Of a stretch of 57,264 bases of DNA, positions 42,893 through 51,989 are shown piece after piece. The stretch is from positions 1-57,264 of the forward strand of contig JAAFHW010000007.1 of assembly GCA_013298525.1 (NCBI GenBank), in the 5' to 3' direction. Origin of the DNA: Flavobacteriia bacterium. GTDB taxonomy: Bacteria > Bacteroidota > Bacteroidia > Flavobacteriales > Flavobacteriaceae. How positions within the stretch are numbered: the first letter of the stretch is position 1; each line of letters starts with the position of its first letter. A program made the position numbers and the translations under genes. Under the pieces are notes generated by a model that was not told where the DNA came from, ran no database searches, and saw only the letters and a list, made by a program, of their open reading frames with translations.

Positions 42893-45190
42893 CTATTTTT
42901 TTACGTCAAAATTCTTAATTCGTTTATTTTTCTCTTGTGCATCAACAACTGCAACTGCTGCCATATTAACCATTTCCTCAACACTTGCTCCCAATTGGAA
43001 TATATGAACTGGCTTATCCATTCCCATTACAATTGGTCCAATAGAATCAACTTTGTATAATTCTTTAAGAAGTTTGTAAGTAATATTTGCTGCTTCCAAA
43101 TTAGGAAAAATCAAAGTATTTACTTTTTTTCCAGCCAATTTAGAAAATGGAAATTTCTTTTGAAGCATTTCAGGATTTAATGCAAAATCAGTTTGAATTT
43201 CGCCATCAACAATTAAATCTGGGTAATAGTGATGTAAATAAGCTACGGCTTCTCTAACTTTATTAGCACTTTCATAGTTTGATGAACCAAAATTTGAGAA
43301 CGAAACCATAGCAATCACAGGTTCAATACCAAACATTCTAACGGTTTTTGCAGTCATTAAAGCAATTTTAGCTAAATCATCAGCAGATGGATTTGGGTTA
43401 ATTGCAGTATCTGACAAGAACATCGGACCACGATTAGTCATCATCATATTGGTAGAAGCAATTAGAGATATTCCAGGTGCTTTTCCTATTAATTGCATTA
43501 ATGGTTTTACAACAGAAGGATAACTTCTTGAATATCCTGAAACCATAGCATCGGCATCACCTTGATTTACCATCATTGCAGCAAAATAATTGCGTTCACG
43601 CATCCACTTTTGAGCATCGAGTTGTGATATTCCTTTTCTTCTTCTTTCTTTCCAAAAGATTTCGGCGTATTCTAATCTTCTTTTATCCTCTTCTTTTGTT
43701 TTAGGATCTAAAATTGGCACATCAGCATCAAAACCAATTTCCTCTTTCAGTTCTAAAATATCTTCTTTTCTTCCTAATAAAATTGGATGTCCGATACCTT
43801 CTTCATAAACAATTTGGGCTGCTTTTAAAACATCCAGTTGGTCAGCTTCTGCAAAAACAATTCTTTTTGGATCTGTTTTAGCTCTGTTGGTAAGCAATCT
43901 AACCATTTTATTATCAGAACCCATTCGTTCTAATAATTCACTTTCATATTTTTCCCAATCTGTAATTGGATTTAAAGCTACACCACTATCCATTGCGGCT
44001 TTTGCTACAGCCGGAGCAACCATAGTAATCAACCTTGGGTCAAATGGTTTTGGAATTATATAATCTCTACCAAAATTTAATCTAGTTTCACCATAGGCAA
44101 TATTCACTTGCTCAGGAACCATTTCTTTTGCTAATGCTGCTAAAGCTCTAACTGCTGCCATTTTCATAGCTTCGTTAATCTTAGTTGCTCTAACGTCTAG
44201 CGCGCCTCTAAAAATATAAGGAAAACCTAAAACATTATTTACCTGATTAGGATGGTCTGAACGACCAGTTGCCATAATTATATCTTTTCTAGTATCTATT
44301 GCAAGATTGTAATCGATTTCGGGAGTTGGATTTGCCATTGCAAAAACAATAGGATCTTTTGCCATTCCCAATAGCATTTCTGGTGTTAGGATATTTCCTG
44401 CTGAAAGTCCTAAAAAAACATCTGCATTATTCAATGCTTCTGCTAGTGTAGTTCCTTTTTTACCGAAAGAATATCTTTTTTGTAATTCTGACAAGTCGGT
44501 TCTGTCACTTGATAAAACTCCATCTTTATCAAACATAATTATATTTTGAGGTTGGATTCCTAACAAAACATATAAGTTGGCACAAGCTAATGCAGCTGAA
44601 CCAGCTCCAGAAACAACTAATTTAACCTTTTCGATATCTTTTTCTGCTAATTCTAATGCATTTAATAATGCTGCAGAAGATATAATTGCGGTTCCGTGTT
44701 GATCATCGTGCATTACAGGAATATTTAATTCCTCAACCAAACGTCTTTCTATTTCGAAAGATTCTGGTGCTTTGATATCTTCTAGATTAATTCCGCCAAA
44801 AGTTGGAGCAATATTTTTTACTGTGGCAATAAATTCTTCTATATTTTTAGTATCAACTTCAATATCAAACACATCAATATCTGCGAAGATTTTAAACAAT
44901 AATGCTTTTCCTTCCATTACTGGTTTTGAAGCTTCTGGTCCAATGTCTCCTAATCCTAAAACAGCAGTTCCGTTGGAAATAACAGCAACTAAATTTCCTT
45001 TGGATGTATATTTATAAACGTTATTAACGTCTTTTGCAATCTCTAAACATGGTTCTGCAACACCAGGAGAATAAGCTAAAGACAAATCCCTTTGTGTTGC
45101 ATATTTTTTAGTTGGAACAACCTTAATTTTACCTGGAGTGGGTTTAGCGTGATATAAAAGTGCTTCTCTACGTTTATTGTCTTTGTGCAT
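42893..45190 (-). CDS. maeB: NADP-dependent malic enzyme fused to a phosphotransacetylase-like domain
   Basis: A 765-aa MaeB-type fusion. Residues 1-about 425 are the malic enzyme part: Tyr40 in LAYSPGVAEP, Lys95 in MEGKALLFK, the metal site HDDQHGTA (161-168) and the dinucleotide fold VVSGAGSAAL (192-201). Residues from about 430 are a PTA-like domain (RIVFAEADQLDVLKAAQIV, then AMVSGYSRSYPS and SDTAINPNPSADDLA), thought to regulate the enzyme, not to transfer acetyl groups. It converts malate to pyruvate, CO2 and NADPH. ATG start; upstream of ruvA on the same strand with a 66-base gap. Confidence 0.95.
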   Translation of the reverse strand: MHKDNKRREALLYHAKPTPGKIKVVPTKKYATQRDLSLAYSPGVAEPCLEIAKDVNNVYKYTSKGNLVAVISNGTAVLGLGDIGPEASKPVMEGKALLFKIFADIDVFDIEVDTKNIEEFIATVKNIAPTFGGINLEDIKAPESFEIERRLVEELNIPVMHDDQHGTAIISSAALLNALELAEKDIEKVKLVVSGAGSAALACANLYVLLGIQPQNIIMFDKDGVLSSDRTDLSELQKRYSFGKKGTTLAEALNNADVFLGLSAGNILTPEMLLGMAKDPIVFAMANPTPEIDYNLAIDTRKDIIMATGRSDHPNQVNNVLGFPYIFRGALDVRATKINEAMKMAAVRALAALAKEMVPEQVNIAYGETRLNFGRDYIIPKPFDPRLITMVAPAVAKAAMDSGVALNPITDWEKYESELLERMGSDNKMVRLLTNRAKTDPKRIVFAEADQLDVLKAAQIVYEEGIGHPILLGRKEDILELKEEIGFDADVPILDPKTKEEDKRRLEYAEIFWKERRRKGISQLDAQKWMRERNYFAAMMVNQGDADAMVSGYSRSYPSVVKPLMQLIGKAPGISLIASTNMMMTNRGPMFLSDTAINPNPSADDLAKIALMTAKTVRMFGIEPVIAMVSFSNFGSSNYESANKVREAVAYLHHYYPDLIVDGEIQTDFALNPEMLQKKFPFSKLAGKKVNTLIFPNLEAANITYKLLKELYKVDSIGPIVMGMDKPVHIFQLGASVEEMVNMAAVAVVDAQEKNKRIKNFDVKK

Positions 45191-45215
45191 TTTCTTTTCT
45201 TTTTATTCTGACCTA

Positions 45216-45246
45216 CAAAGGTAAAAGTCTCAATGGAAAATGGAAA
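45216..45246 (-). promoter_or_regulatory. Promoter of the malic enzyme gene
   Basis: TTTC (complement of 45243-45246), 19 bases, then TACCTTTG (complement of 45216-45223) on the minus strand: one mismatch from the consensus. Start expected near 45210, about 20 bases before the ATG. Confidence 0.6.
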
Positions 45247-45294
45247 CAATTATAGCTTTTCTTTTAAATAAATTTCAAATTAATACAAATAGAA

Positions 45295-45321
45295 AAAGCT
45301 GTGATTTAAAACCACAGCTTT
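45295..45321 (-). terminator. Terminator of the sucrose-type catabolic operon
   Basis: The stem AAAGCTGTG (45295-45303) pairs with CACAGCTTT (45313-45321) around a 9-base loop. On the minus strand it is followed by TTTTTC. It lies 29 bases past the fructokinase stop and ahead of the malic enzyme promoter. Confidence 0.8.
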
Positions 45322-45349
45322 ACATTAAACAAAACTCAAACTAACTTTA

Positions 45350-46276
45350 TTATTCTATTATGCTTTTTATATTGATATTGTCTGGCAATCGTCCAACATT
45401 TTGAAGCTTTATGGTTGCTAATTTTTGTGCTATTGTAATGCTCTCGTTTAGGTTTTTGCCTTCAATTTGAGCATATAAAAAACCTGTCCAAAAAGCATCT
45501 CCTGCACCTGTTGTATCCTTTATTTCATCTATATGAATAGCTTCTTGAAAAAACAAACCTAGGTTTAAATCAGAAACAGCTACTCCGTTTTTCCCTTTAG
45601 TTAAACAGATGGTTGTAGCTCCGAGATTGTGAAAATATTCAAATATATAGTCCTCAGTTTTTACTTCTGAAAATAATCGGTAACAATCATCCTCACTTAA
45701 TTTAACTAATGGATCATTTGCTAAATATTCTTGTAAAACCTGTTTTGCCTCTTCTCTATTTGGCCAAATTCTCTCAGAAAAATTAATATCAATACTTAAT
45801 TTTAATCCTAACTCTTTAGCTTTTTTTGCTCTATTTAAAATTGTTTGTCTAGCAGGATTTTTACTCAAGGCAAAACAAGTCGTATGAAAAATTTTAGCAT
45901 CTGCAATAATCTCATCTGGTAATTGAGTTTCAAAAATTTCGCAATCAGCTTGTCTGTAAGGAATAAAATCGGGTGTTTCGGTTGATTTCGAAACAAAAAT
46001 TACAGATGTTGGAGCCGATTCTGACTTTCTAATTTGTGATGTATTTACATTATTCGATTTTAACTTTCTAACAACATAATCTCCTAAACCATCTTGTCCG
46101 CATGATGCTACTAATACTGCATTCAATCCTAAACGAGAGGCATTAACTGCAACGTTTGTAGGAGAACCTCCTAAAAAACGATGATAATCTTTGGTTCTAT
46201 TGATTGAAGTATTCACCTCATGACCAATAAAATCGATTAAAACTTCGCCTATACTTATGATATCTATAGATTTCAA
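45350..46276 (-). CDS. PfkB-family carbohydrate kinase, probable fructokinase
   Basis: A 308-aa ribokinase-fold sugar kinase. The first signature GGSPTNVAVNASRLG (36-50) and the second DTTGAGDAFWTGF (254-266, catalytic base Asp260) are intact, and the N-terminal SIGEVLIDF is typical of fructokinases. It would phosphorylate the fructose freed by the invertase-like enzyme encoded just upstream. The start is TTG at 46276, directly after and in frame with the upstream stop codon (TAATTG); no other start is near. Substrate is inferred from context. It is the last gene of the operon and precedes a terminator. Confidence 0.88.
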   Translation of the reverse strand: MKSIDIISIGEVLIDFIGHEVNTSINRTKDYHRFLGGSPTNVAVNASRLGLNAVLVASCGQDGLGDYVVRKLKSNNVNTSQIRKSESAPTSVIFVSKSTETPDFIPYRQADCEIFETQLPDEIIADAKIFHTTCFALSKNPARQTILNRAKKAKELGLKLSIDINFSERIWPNREEAKQVLQEYLANDPLVKLSEDDCYRLFSEVKTEDYIFEYFHNLGATTICLTKGKNGVAVSDLNLGLFFQEAIHIDEIKDTTGAGDAFWTGFLYAQIEGKNLNESITIAQKLATIKLQNVGRLPDNINIKSIIE

Positions 46277-47452
46277 TTAAAAAAATATTTTAAAATTATT
46301 ATATAATGATTGATGAACTAGAACACTAGCTGCTGCGCTCCAAGCACAAAAAGCTACACCATTTGGCTCTTGCGTTGTAGTATTGAAATTTTCATAAAAT
46401 GAAAACTCACTTATTGCATTTGCATGGTTTATTCTCTCTAAAATAATTTCTGCATCAGCATTTTTATCTTTTGAAAGTAATGCTAATCCAAAAAAACCAT
46501 TGACCATTGGCCAACTTCCGCCGTTGTGAAATTCATACGGATAATTTCTAAATTCATATTTGCAATTGTTCTTCAATAAATTCCAATGTTCATCATTTGG
46601 AAAAACTGGAGGCCAAAAAGCTGGAATCAAACCTAAATTAGTTTCAGATGCTAACGAATTTGAAAAATCAATAATCTTTTTTTGAAATTCTGCTGAACCA
46701 ATATTTAGCAATAAAATTAATGAATTTGCAAAAGCATCAAATTGAGTTTTATATCCAGAAGGAGAAAAAGAACAAGGCATGAAATCTTGAAAATTCATTT
46801 CATCATAAGCTCTTTGATGGTATTTTTCTCCAGTTAATTTTGGTATAAAGTTTATTTCTACTTGCTCAATAATTTTGTCTATTTTATTTGAAATTACCTC
46901 TTCTTTTTGAAAATAATTATAACTTTTCAGCGCCCAAATTCGGAGTAATTGATCGTACAATACATATCCATCGGTAATGTATTCATCTGCCCAATTCCCT
47001 GATAAAGGAACATACATTAGATGCTTATTGTTAAATTCCCATGCTTCTAATAATGACAAACATTTTTCGATATGAGATTTATATTTTATAACAAACTCGG
47101 CATTATCGGTTTGCTTAGCATATTGACAAACTCCAATTACAAACCAAGTAACAGCATCTACTCTTCCAGCTAAACCACCATAGCTTACTTCTTTAAAACT
47201 ACCTTCAATTAATACATTTGAAGGAATCGTTCCGTTACTATGTTGATTGTTTGCTAATGTTTCTAGAGTTTTTTTGAATGTTTTAATTAGCATTTCATCA
47301 CCAGATGCCAAAGCTGCTAAACCACAAATAACTCCATCACGAGCCCAAACTCTCTGATAATTAGTTGTTTTTTCTGCGCTTGCTAAGAAACCACTTGGAG
47401 TAGCGACTTTATGCAATAACTCAATGGCTTTATTGTATGCTATATTTTTCAA
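46277..47452 (-). CDS. GH100-like neutral/alkaline invertase
   Basis: A 391-aa cytoplasmic (no signal peptide) alpha/alpha-barrel glycosidase. Motifs in order: RVWARDGVICGLAAL (34-48), GRVDAVTWFVIGVCQY (96-111), SGNWADEY (151-158), YEFHNGGSWPMVNGFFGLALL (from 306) and EPNGVAFCAWSAAA (362-375). These resemble the GH100 invertases of cyanobacteria and plants, with Asp99 and possibly Glu354 as catalytic acids (inferred). It would hydrolyse imported sucrose to glucose and fructose. The alternative is another (alpha/alpha)6 enzyme such as a debranching glucosidase, but the fructokinase and SUT-like transporter favour sucrose. The start is TTG, one base after the transporter stop. Confidence 0.65.
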   Translation of the reverse strand: MKNIAYNKAIELLHKVATPSGFLASAEKTTNYQRVWARDGVICGLAALASGDEMLIKTFKKTLETLANNQHSNGTIPSNVLIEGSFKEVSYGGLAGRVDAVTWFVIGVCQYAKQTDNAEFVIKYKSHIEKCLSLLEAWEFNNKHLMYVPLSGNWADEYITDGYVLYDQLLRIWALKSYNYFQKEEVISNKIDKIIEQVEINFIPKLTGEKYHQRAYDEMNFQDFMPCSFSPSGYKTQFDAFANSLILLLNIGSAEFQKKIIDFSNSLASETNLGLIPAFWPPVFPNDEHWNLLKNNCKYEFRNYPYEFHNGGSWPMVNGFFGLALLSKDKNADAEIILERINHANAISEFSFYENFNTTTQEPNGVAFCAWSAAASVLVHQSLYNNFKIFF

Positions 47453-47453
47453 A

Positions 47454-48764
47454 TTAAGTATTTTGATTACTGTTTTTCACTTTAATAAAAAGAGTGCAAA
47501 TAGCACTAATTACTAATAAAATTCCTGCAAAAGTTATAGCTTGTCTTGGGTCGTTATTTAGAAAATTCTTTAAAACATAACCAAAAGTCAACGTTTGAAT
47601 AAACATTGGAATTACAATCATCATGTTTATAATTCCCATATAAACTCCATATCGCTCCTTTGGAATATTGGCAACAACCATTAAATATGGTATTCCCATC
47701 ATACTTGCCCAACCAATTCCAAAACCAGTTATTGCTGGAAATAATAAATATTTATTTTCAATATGTGGAAACAATAAAAATCCGATAGCCGCAAGAATCA
47801 AACAGGTGAAATGGACATATTTTGCAGAATATTTTTTCGCAAAACCAACTAACAAAAATGCTACTAAAAAAGTAACAATATTGTACCAACCATTTACTAA
47901 TCCTGTCCAACTTACAGCTTCGCCATATAATTTCATATCCTTTTCTGGAGAAGTATTCCAAACTGATAGCGCAATACTTTTAGAGGAGTTTTGCCAATAA
48001 CAGAACAAGGCATACCATTGAAATAAATAAACTAAAGCTAATTGCCACATTACTTTTGGCATATCTTTTACGGCTGAAAAAATGTCAATAAATGGCGTGA
48101 GAAGGTTAATTTTTTCAGCTTTTATTTTTTGTAATTCTTCCTCAGTTGGAGGAATTTCTTTAGTTGTATGTGAACTCCACCAAACTGATGCAATTGAACA
48201 AACTGCTCCTAAAAAGAATGAAGCAAATACCCAAGTAGGCAATTTTCCTGTTGTGCCAATAAAAATTAATGGAAAAATAAATAAGGATACATTTGCTAAT
48301 GTTTGTCCAAAACCAGTAAAAAAACTTTGCGCTTGAAAACCCATTGGTTGTTGTGATTCGTCGAGTTTATCAGCAATAAAAGCTCGATATGGTTCCATTG
48401 CAGTGTTGTTTCCTGCATCTAAAATCCATAATAAACCTGCGGCCATCCATAAAGAACTACTAAATGGAAATAAAAATAAAGCAATACTACAAACCAATGC
48501 ACCAATAAAAAAGTAAGGCTTTCTTCTTCCTCCAAATTTTGGCAACCAGGTTTTGTCACTTAAAGCACCAATTATAGGTTGAATTAGTAAACCTGTAAGT
48601 GGTCCTGCAAGATTAAGCAAAGGCAATTCATCTGGACTTGCACCAAGAAAATCGTATATAGGATTTACGGCACTTTGTTGCAAACCAAAACTGTATTGGA
48701 TTCCGAAAAATCCAACATTCATGTTTATAATTTGCCAAAAGCTTAATGAAGGTTTGTTAGACAT
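47454..48764 (-). CDS. SLC45/SUT-like sugar symporter (MFS)
   Basis: A 436-aa permease with about twelve helices. The loop after helix 2 reads GALSDKTWLPKFGGRRKPY (66-84), the arginine-rich motif of the glycoside-pentoside-hexuronide/sucrose transporter group (RWGRRRPY in plant SUTs), and helix 1 carries QYSFGLQQSAVNPIY, as in sucrose carriers. It is thought to bring a disaccharide across the inner membrane with protons. It lies 3 bases after the CHHC gene and is followed almost directly by the invertase-like gene, so uptake and cleavage are co-expressed. Sucrose specificity is inferred. Confidence 0.85.
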   Translation of the reverse strand: MSNKPSLSFWQIINMNVGFFGIQYSFGLQQSAVNPIYDFLGASPDELPLLNLAGPLTGLLIQPIIGALSDKTWLPKFGGRRKPYFFIGALVCSIALFLFPFSSSLWMAAGLLWILDAGNNTAMEPYRAFIADKLDESQQPMGFQAQSFFTGFGQTLANVSLFIFPLIFIGTTGKLPTWVFASFFLGAVCSIASVWWSSHTTKEIPPTEEELQKIKAEKINLLTPFIDIFSAVKDMPKVMWQLALVYLFQWYALFCYWQNSSKSIALSVWNTSPEKDMKLYGEAVSWTGLVNGWYNIVTFLVAFLLVGFAKKYSAKYVHFTCLILAAIGFLLFPHIENKYLLFPAITGFGIGWASMMGIPYLMVVANIPKERYGVYMGIINMMIVIPMFIQTLTFGYVLKNFLNNDPRQAITFAGILLVISAICTLFIKVKNSNQNT

Positions 48765-48767
48765 CTT

Positions 48768-49097
48768 TTAATTTAGTTTTTTTAAAAACTCTTCGAAAAC
48801 ACCATTATTTGTAAAAATAACACCTTGCTTATCAATTACTGGTATTCCTAAATTAGAAGTACTTATTCCAGCATTTTTTAATTTGGCAAGCATTTCTTTT
48901 AGTGCTACAGCATTTTTGTCAATATCAAAAAAAACGAATTCAATATTGTTTTTTTTTAAGTAAGCCTTTGTATCAATACAATGATGACAATCATCACTTC
49001 CGTATACGATAATCGCTTTTTTTGATGTTTCTTGTGCGTGCAATTGTGAAGGAATAAAAGCCGTAAAAAAGAAAAGTAAAAGTAGTATTTTTTTCAT
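48768..49097 (-). CDS. Secreted glutaredoxin/thioredoxin-fold protein with CHHC motif
   Basis: A 109-aa protein with a signal peptide (KKILLLLFFFTAFIPSQLHAQ) and a small thioredoxin fold: IIVYGSDDCHHCIDTKAYLKK (redox motif CHHC at 37-40), FVFFDIDKN, and the cis-Pro segment LGIPVID (Pro86) followed by a final strand and helix. It is likely exported to the periplasm. CxxC proteins of this type reduce or shuffle disulfides; here it sits between a TonB-dependent receptor and a sugar symporter in a catabolic operon, where it has no obvious need. It may help fold the receptor, whose barrel has a Cys pair (CC near residue 545). Confidence 0.8.
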   Translation of the reverse strand: MKKILLLLFFFTAFIPSQLHAQETSKKAIIVYGSDDCHHCIDTKAYLKKNNIEFVFFDIDKNAVALKEMLAKLKNAGISTSNLGIPVIDKQGVIFTNNGVFEEFLKKLN

Positions 49098-49132
49098 TTT
49101 TTAATGTTTTTAAATAGTTTAGTGTTTTAAAA

Positions 49133-49171
49133 ATAATTCCCATATCAGCTTCTGACTGATATAGGAATTAT
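49133..49171 (-). terminator. Attenuator-like hairpin between the TonB receptor and downstream operon genes
   Basis: ATAATTCC-ATATCAG (49133-49148) pairs with CTGATAT-GGAATTAT (49156-49171) over 15 bp with one mismatch and a 7-base loop. On the minus strand it is followed by ATTTTTAAAA. It lies 25 bases past the receptor stop, and could partly end transcription or protect the receptor message. Confidence 0.75.
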
Positions 49172-49195
49172 CAAAATTAAACATGAACTTTTTTA

Positions 49196-51832
49196 TTAGA
49201 ATCTATAAGCAATAGTTAATGAAGTTGTTCTTCCATTAATTGATCTAGCTCTAACAATGTTATCTGTATTTTCAGTAATACTTCCTTCTTCTACTTCTGT
49301 AATACCGATTGTATCAAAAACGTTATTTACATTTAAAGAAGCTGAAAGTCCTTTAGTTAACTCAACATTGATAAATGGATTAACATAAGCATATCCTGGC
49401 ATAACAAGTTTGTTGTCATCTTGAGCATATGATTTTGTAGTTCCTATTACAGAGAACCCAAAATTATGTTGTTTGCTTGAACCAAATTTGAAAGCAGGAA
49501 CAATGTTGTAAATAAAATCTGCTTGACGACGTGGTTTGTTTCCATTTAAAGCTGGTGTTACTACATCATCTGCAATTTCAGCTTTTGTGTAAGTTACACT
49601 ACCATTTACTGAGAAATTTTTAACTTTATAGTTTCCTTCTAATTCTAAACCATAAGAATTATATTTTCTTTGAATTTGTCTAATTCCTCCACCAGAACCA
49701 CCAAAGTCCCAGTTTTGTTCAGATACATTAGCATAGAAAGCTGTAGCATAAATTGATGAATTTTGACCTTTTCTTTTGAAACCTAATTCTGCTTGGTTAA
49801 CCATATCAGCACTTAAACCAGGAACTGCAGATCCATCATTTAATACATTTGGACCAAATAATAAACGATCAGCATTAGCTCTACCACCACGACTGTATCT
49901 TGCAAAAACAGATTGATTATCAGTTAATAAATAGTTTCCACCAAATGAGTAAGATACATAATCATAATCATAGTTAATTGGTTTTCTATTAGCATTATCA
50001 ACTACAGAAACACTTGCTTCTGGACCTTCAATTGTTCCGTTATTGTTAACGTCTAAATTTAGAGCTTGAGTTGCACCTGCATAAGATCCTCTTGCTTTTC
50101 CTGAATCAAAACGCAAACTCATATCTACATTAAATTTATCATTCACTTTTAATTGACCTGCAACATAAGGAGCAGTTACTTCATAATTTGCATCATAATT
50201 TCTTGTACAACAGTTACCCCAAGCTGGAACACCGTATGCATACAATCCGTTTACTGAATTAGGTCCTGCATTTAATAACGCAGCATTTTCTCCTTTAACT
50301 TCAAGTAAGTAAGAATTCCACAACCATGACATATTGATATTTTGGAATGCTTTGTAATATCCTAAAGTCAAATCAAAGTTTCCGAATTTTTTTGTCAATT
50401 TCATGTCATTTGTAAAGTTGTTGAAATTGTTTATTTCAGTATCAAATGTATGAATTCTCATTACTAATGCATTGTTAGCAAAGTTTTGACCAGCTGATGG
50501 TCCATTAGCGTATGTTAAATTTGGAACTCCGAATCCAGACGCAAATGAAGCAGCAGTTGCAACTTCTGCAGGAAATGGAGAAACAAATCTACCATTGTGA
50601 TAGTTTTGTCTGAAACGTTCTTCAACTTTCCAATCATTACCTAAATCAAATTTCATTTCACCACCGAAAGAAGTTGCCACAGGACGCATTCCGTCTGCTA
50701 AATTACTTCTTCTTCTTTCTCCATCAGCACCAACAGTTAGGTTATCTAAAAAGTAAGGGCTATGAGGAGTATCATGTAAAATATCAAAATTTGATAATGA
50801 ACTCCAATTTGGATTTGCATTAGTACCTGAAACTTTTACTGGCATTGGTAAGTAACCAATTGATCTATCATTTAAATATTTGAAATAAAGACGTACATAT
50901 CCTTTTTCAAATTCTTTAGTCATATTAGCTTTGAATTGACCTCCTAAATTTGCAGTATAACCAGCATTTCTTGGTCCTTCTCCTTGACGGAAAAATCCAC
51001 CTACGTGAAAACGTAATGTTTCTGATATTGGTGAACCATATTCAAAATCTGTTCTGTTGTTTCCGTAATCTACACCAATAGATTGCATTAAAGAACCACC
51101 TTCTTTTTTACCATCTTTACTGATAAAGTTGATGATACCTGCAGGTGAATTACTTGCCAAAGTAGATGCTGAACCTCCACGGATAGCTTCAACTTTACTG
51201 ATAGTTTGGTCATTTCTTACAAAAATATCTGCATTACCAAAAGCAACATCACCAAATTGCATTACTGGCATCCCATCTTCATGCAATTGTAAAAATTTTG
51301 CTCCACCAGATGCGATTGGAATACCACGAACAGTTATGTTAGCATTACCTTCACCACCTGTTGATTCTGATTTTATACCAGGAAGCATTCTAAATAATTC
51401 TGCTGTTGCTCTTGGAGCTCCTTGCTCAATTTGTGCCACTGACACAGAACTGATAGAAACACTTGATTGCAGCTTAGAACGCGGATTGATTACACCAGTT
51501 ACAACAACTTCTTCAAGCGAAGTAGCTTCTTGCTCAAGTTGAACATTAGCAGTAGTAGCTCCGCTAATTACAACTTCTTTTTTAGAAGTTTTCATACCAA
51601 TGTAAGAAACAGTAACAGTTGTAGCTCCATCAGAAAGTCCTGATATAGCATAATTACCATCAGCATCAGTAGTTGTAGCCTTTTTTGCAACAGATACATT
51701 AGCGCCAGAAACGACATTTCCTTTGTCATCTGTTACTTTTCCGCTCAAGCTACTTTGTGAGAAAGCACTATTAAACAACAATAATGCTGTTAAGAATAGT
51801 AAGTTCTTCAAAAATAAAGTACTTTTTTTCAT
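49196..51832 (-). CDS. TonB-dependent receptor with carboxypeptidase-regulatory-like domain (catabolic locus)
   Basis: An 878-aa outer-membrane transporter. The signal peptide (residues 1-25, ending AFSQ) is followed by a carboxypeptidase-regulatory-like domain (about 27-100: LSGKVTDDKGNVVSGANVSV, DADGNYAISGL), a TonB box EEVVVTG (107-113), a plug (about 120-240; AELFRMLPGIKSE, NITVRGIP, VEAIRGGSASTLASNSPAGIINF) and a 22-strand barrel ending TSLTIAYRF. No SusD-type lipoprotein is adjacent, so it resembles single-component sugar receptors such as SuxA of Xanthomonas. It is the first gene of the operon, divergent from lacI across two operators. Two adjacent Cys occur in the barrel (GNCCTR). Confidence 0.9.
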   Translation of the reverse strand: MKKSTLFLKNLLFLTALLLFNSAFSQSSLSGKVTDDKGNVVSGANVSVAKKATTTDADGNYAISGLSDGATTVTVSYIGMKTSKKEVVISGATTANVQLEQEATSLEEVVVTGVINPRSKLQSSVSISSVSVAQIEQGAPRATAELFRMLPGIKSESTGGEGNANITVRGIPIASGGAKFLQLHEDGMPVMQFGDVAFGNADIFVRNDQTISKVEAIRGGSASTLASNSPAGIINFISKDGKKEGGSLMQSIGVDYGNNRTDFEYGSPISETLRFHVGGFFRQGEGPRNAGYTANLGGQFKANMTKEFEKGYVRLYFKYLNDRSIGYLPMPVKVSGTNANPNWSSLSNFDILHDTPHSPYFLDNLTVGADGERRRSNLADGMRPVATSFGGEMKFDLGNDWKVEERFRQNYHNGRFVSPFPAEVATAASFASGFGVPNLTYANGPSAGQNFANNALVMRIHTFDTEINNFNNFTNDMKLTKKFGNFDLTLGYYKAFQNINMSWLWNSYLLEVKGENAALLNAGPNSVNGLYAYGVPAWGNCCTRNYDANYEVTAPYVAGQLKVNDKFNVDMSLRFDSGKARGSYAGATQALNLDVNNNGTIEGPEASVSVVDNANRKPINYDYDYVSYSFGGNYLLTDNQSVFARYSRGGRANADRLLFGPNVLNDGSAVPGLSADMVNQAELGFKRKGQNSSIYATAFYANVSEQNWDFGGSGGGIRQIQRKYNSYGLELEGNYKVKNFSVNGSVTYTKAEIADDVVTPALNGNKPRRQADFIYNIVPAFKFGSSKQHNFGFSVIGTTKSYAQDDNKLVMPGYAYVNPFINVELTKGLSASLNVNNVFDTIGITEVEEGSITENTDNIVRARSINGRTTSLTIAYRF

Positions 51833-51918
51833 TTTTAATAATTGTTTGATTAGTAAATTTAGTTAATAATAATTCCGAAATTATATTTTTTGTTATTAAT
51901 ATATTAGAGAATTATTAT

Positions 51919-51932
51919 CGAAAACGTTTTCG
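51919..51932. promoter_or_regulatory. LacI-family operator 1
   Basis: CGAAAACGTTTTCG is a perfect 14-bp palindrome with the central CG usual for LacI-family sites (the flanking T and A extend it to 16 bp). It lies 87 bases before the TonB-receptor start. Its sister copy is 21 bp away. Confidence 0.9.
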
Positions 51933-51939
51933 AAAACTC

Positions 51940-51953
51940 CGAAAACGTTTTCG
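51940..51953. promoter_or_regulatory. LacI-family operator 2
   Basis: This is a second identical 14-bp palindrome, CGAAAACGTTTTCG, with centres 21 bp (two helical turns) from operator 1, so both face the same side of the DNA. It lies 37 bases before the lacI start, where it could also block lacI transcription. Confidence 0.9.
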
Positions 51954-51989
51954 ATTTTTATTTTAGATTTTTTTTATCATATTTGTTAA

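Noticed and set aside
42893-45190. Separate phosphotransacetylase gene fused by error
   Set aside because: Malic enzyme-PTA fusions of about 760 residues are the normal MaeB form, with no frameshift seen.
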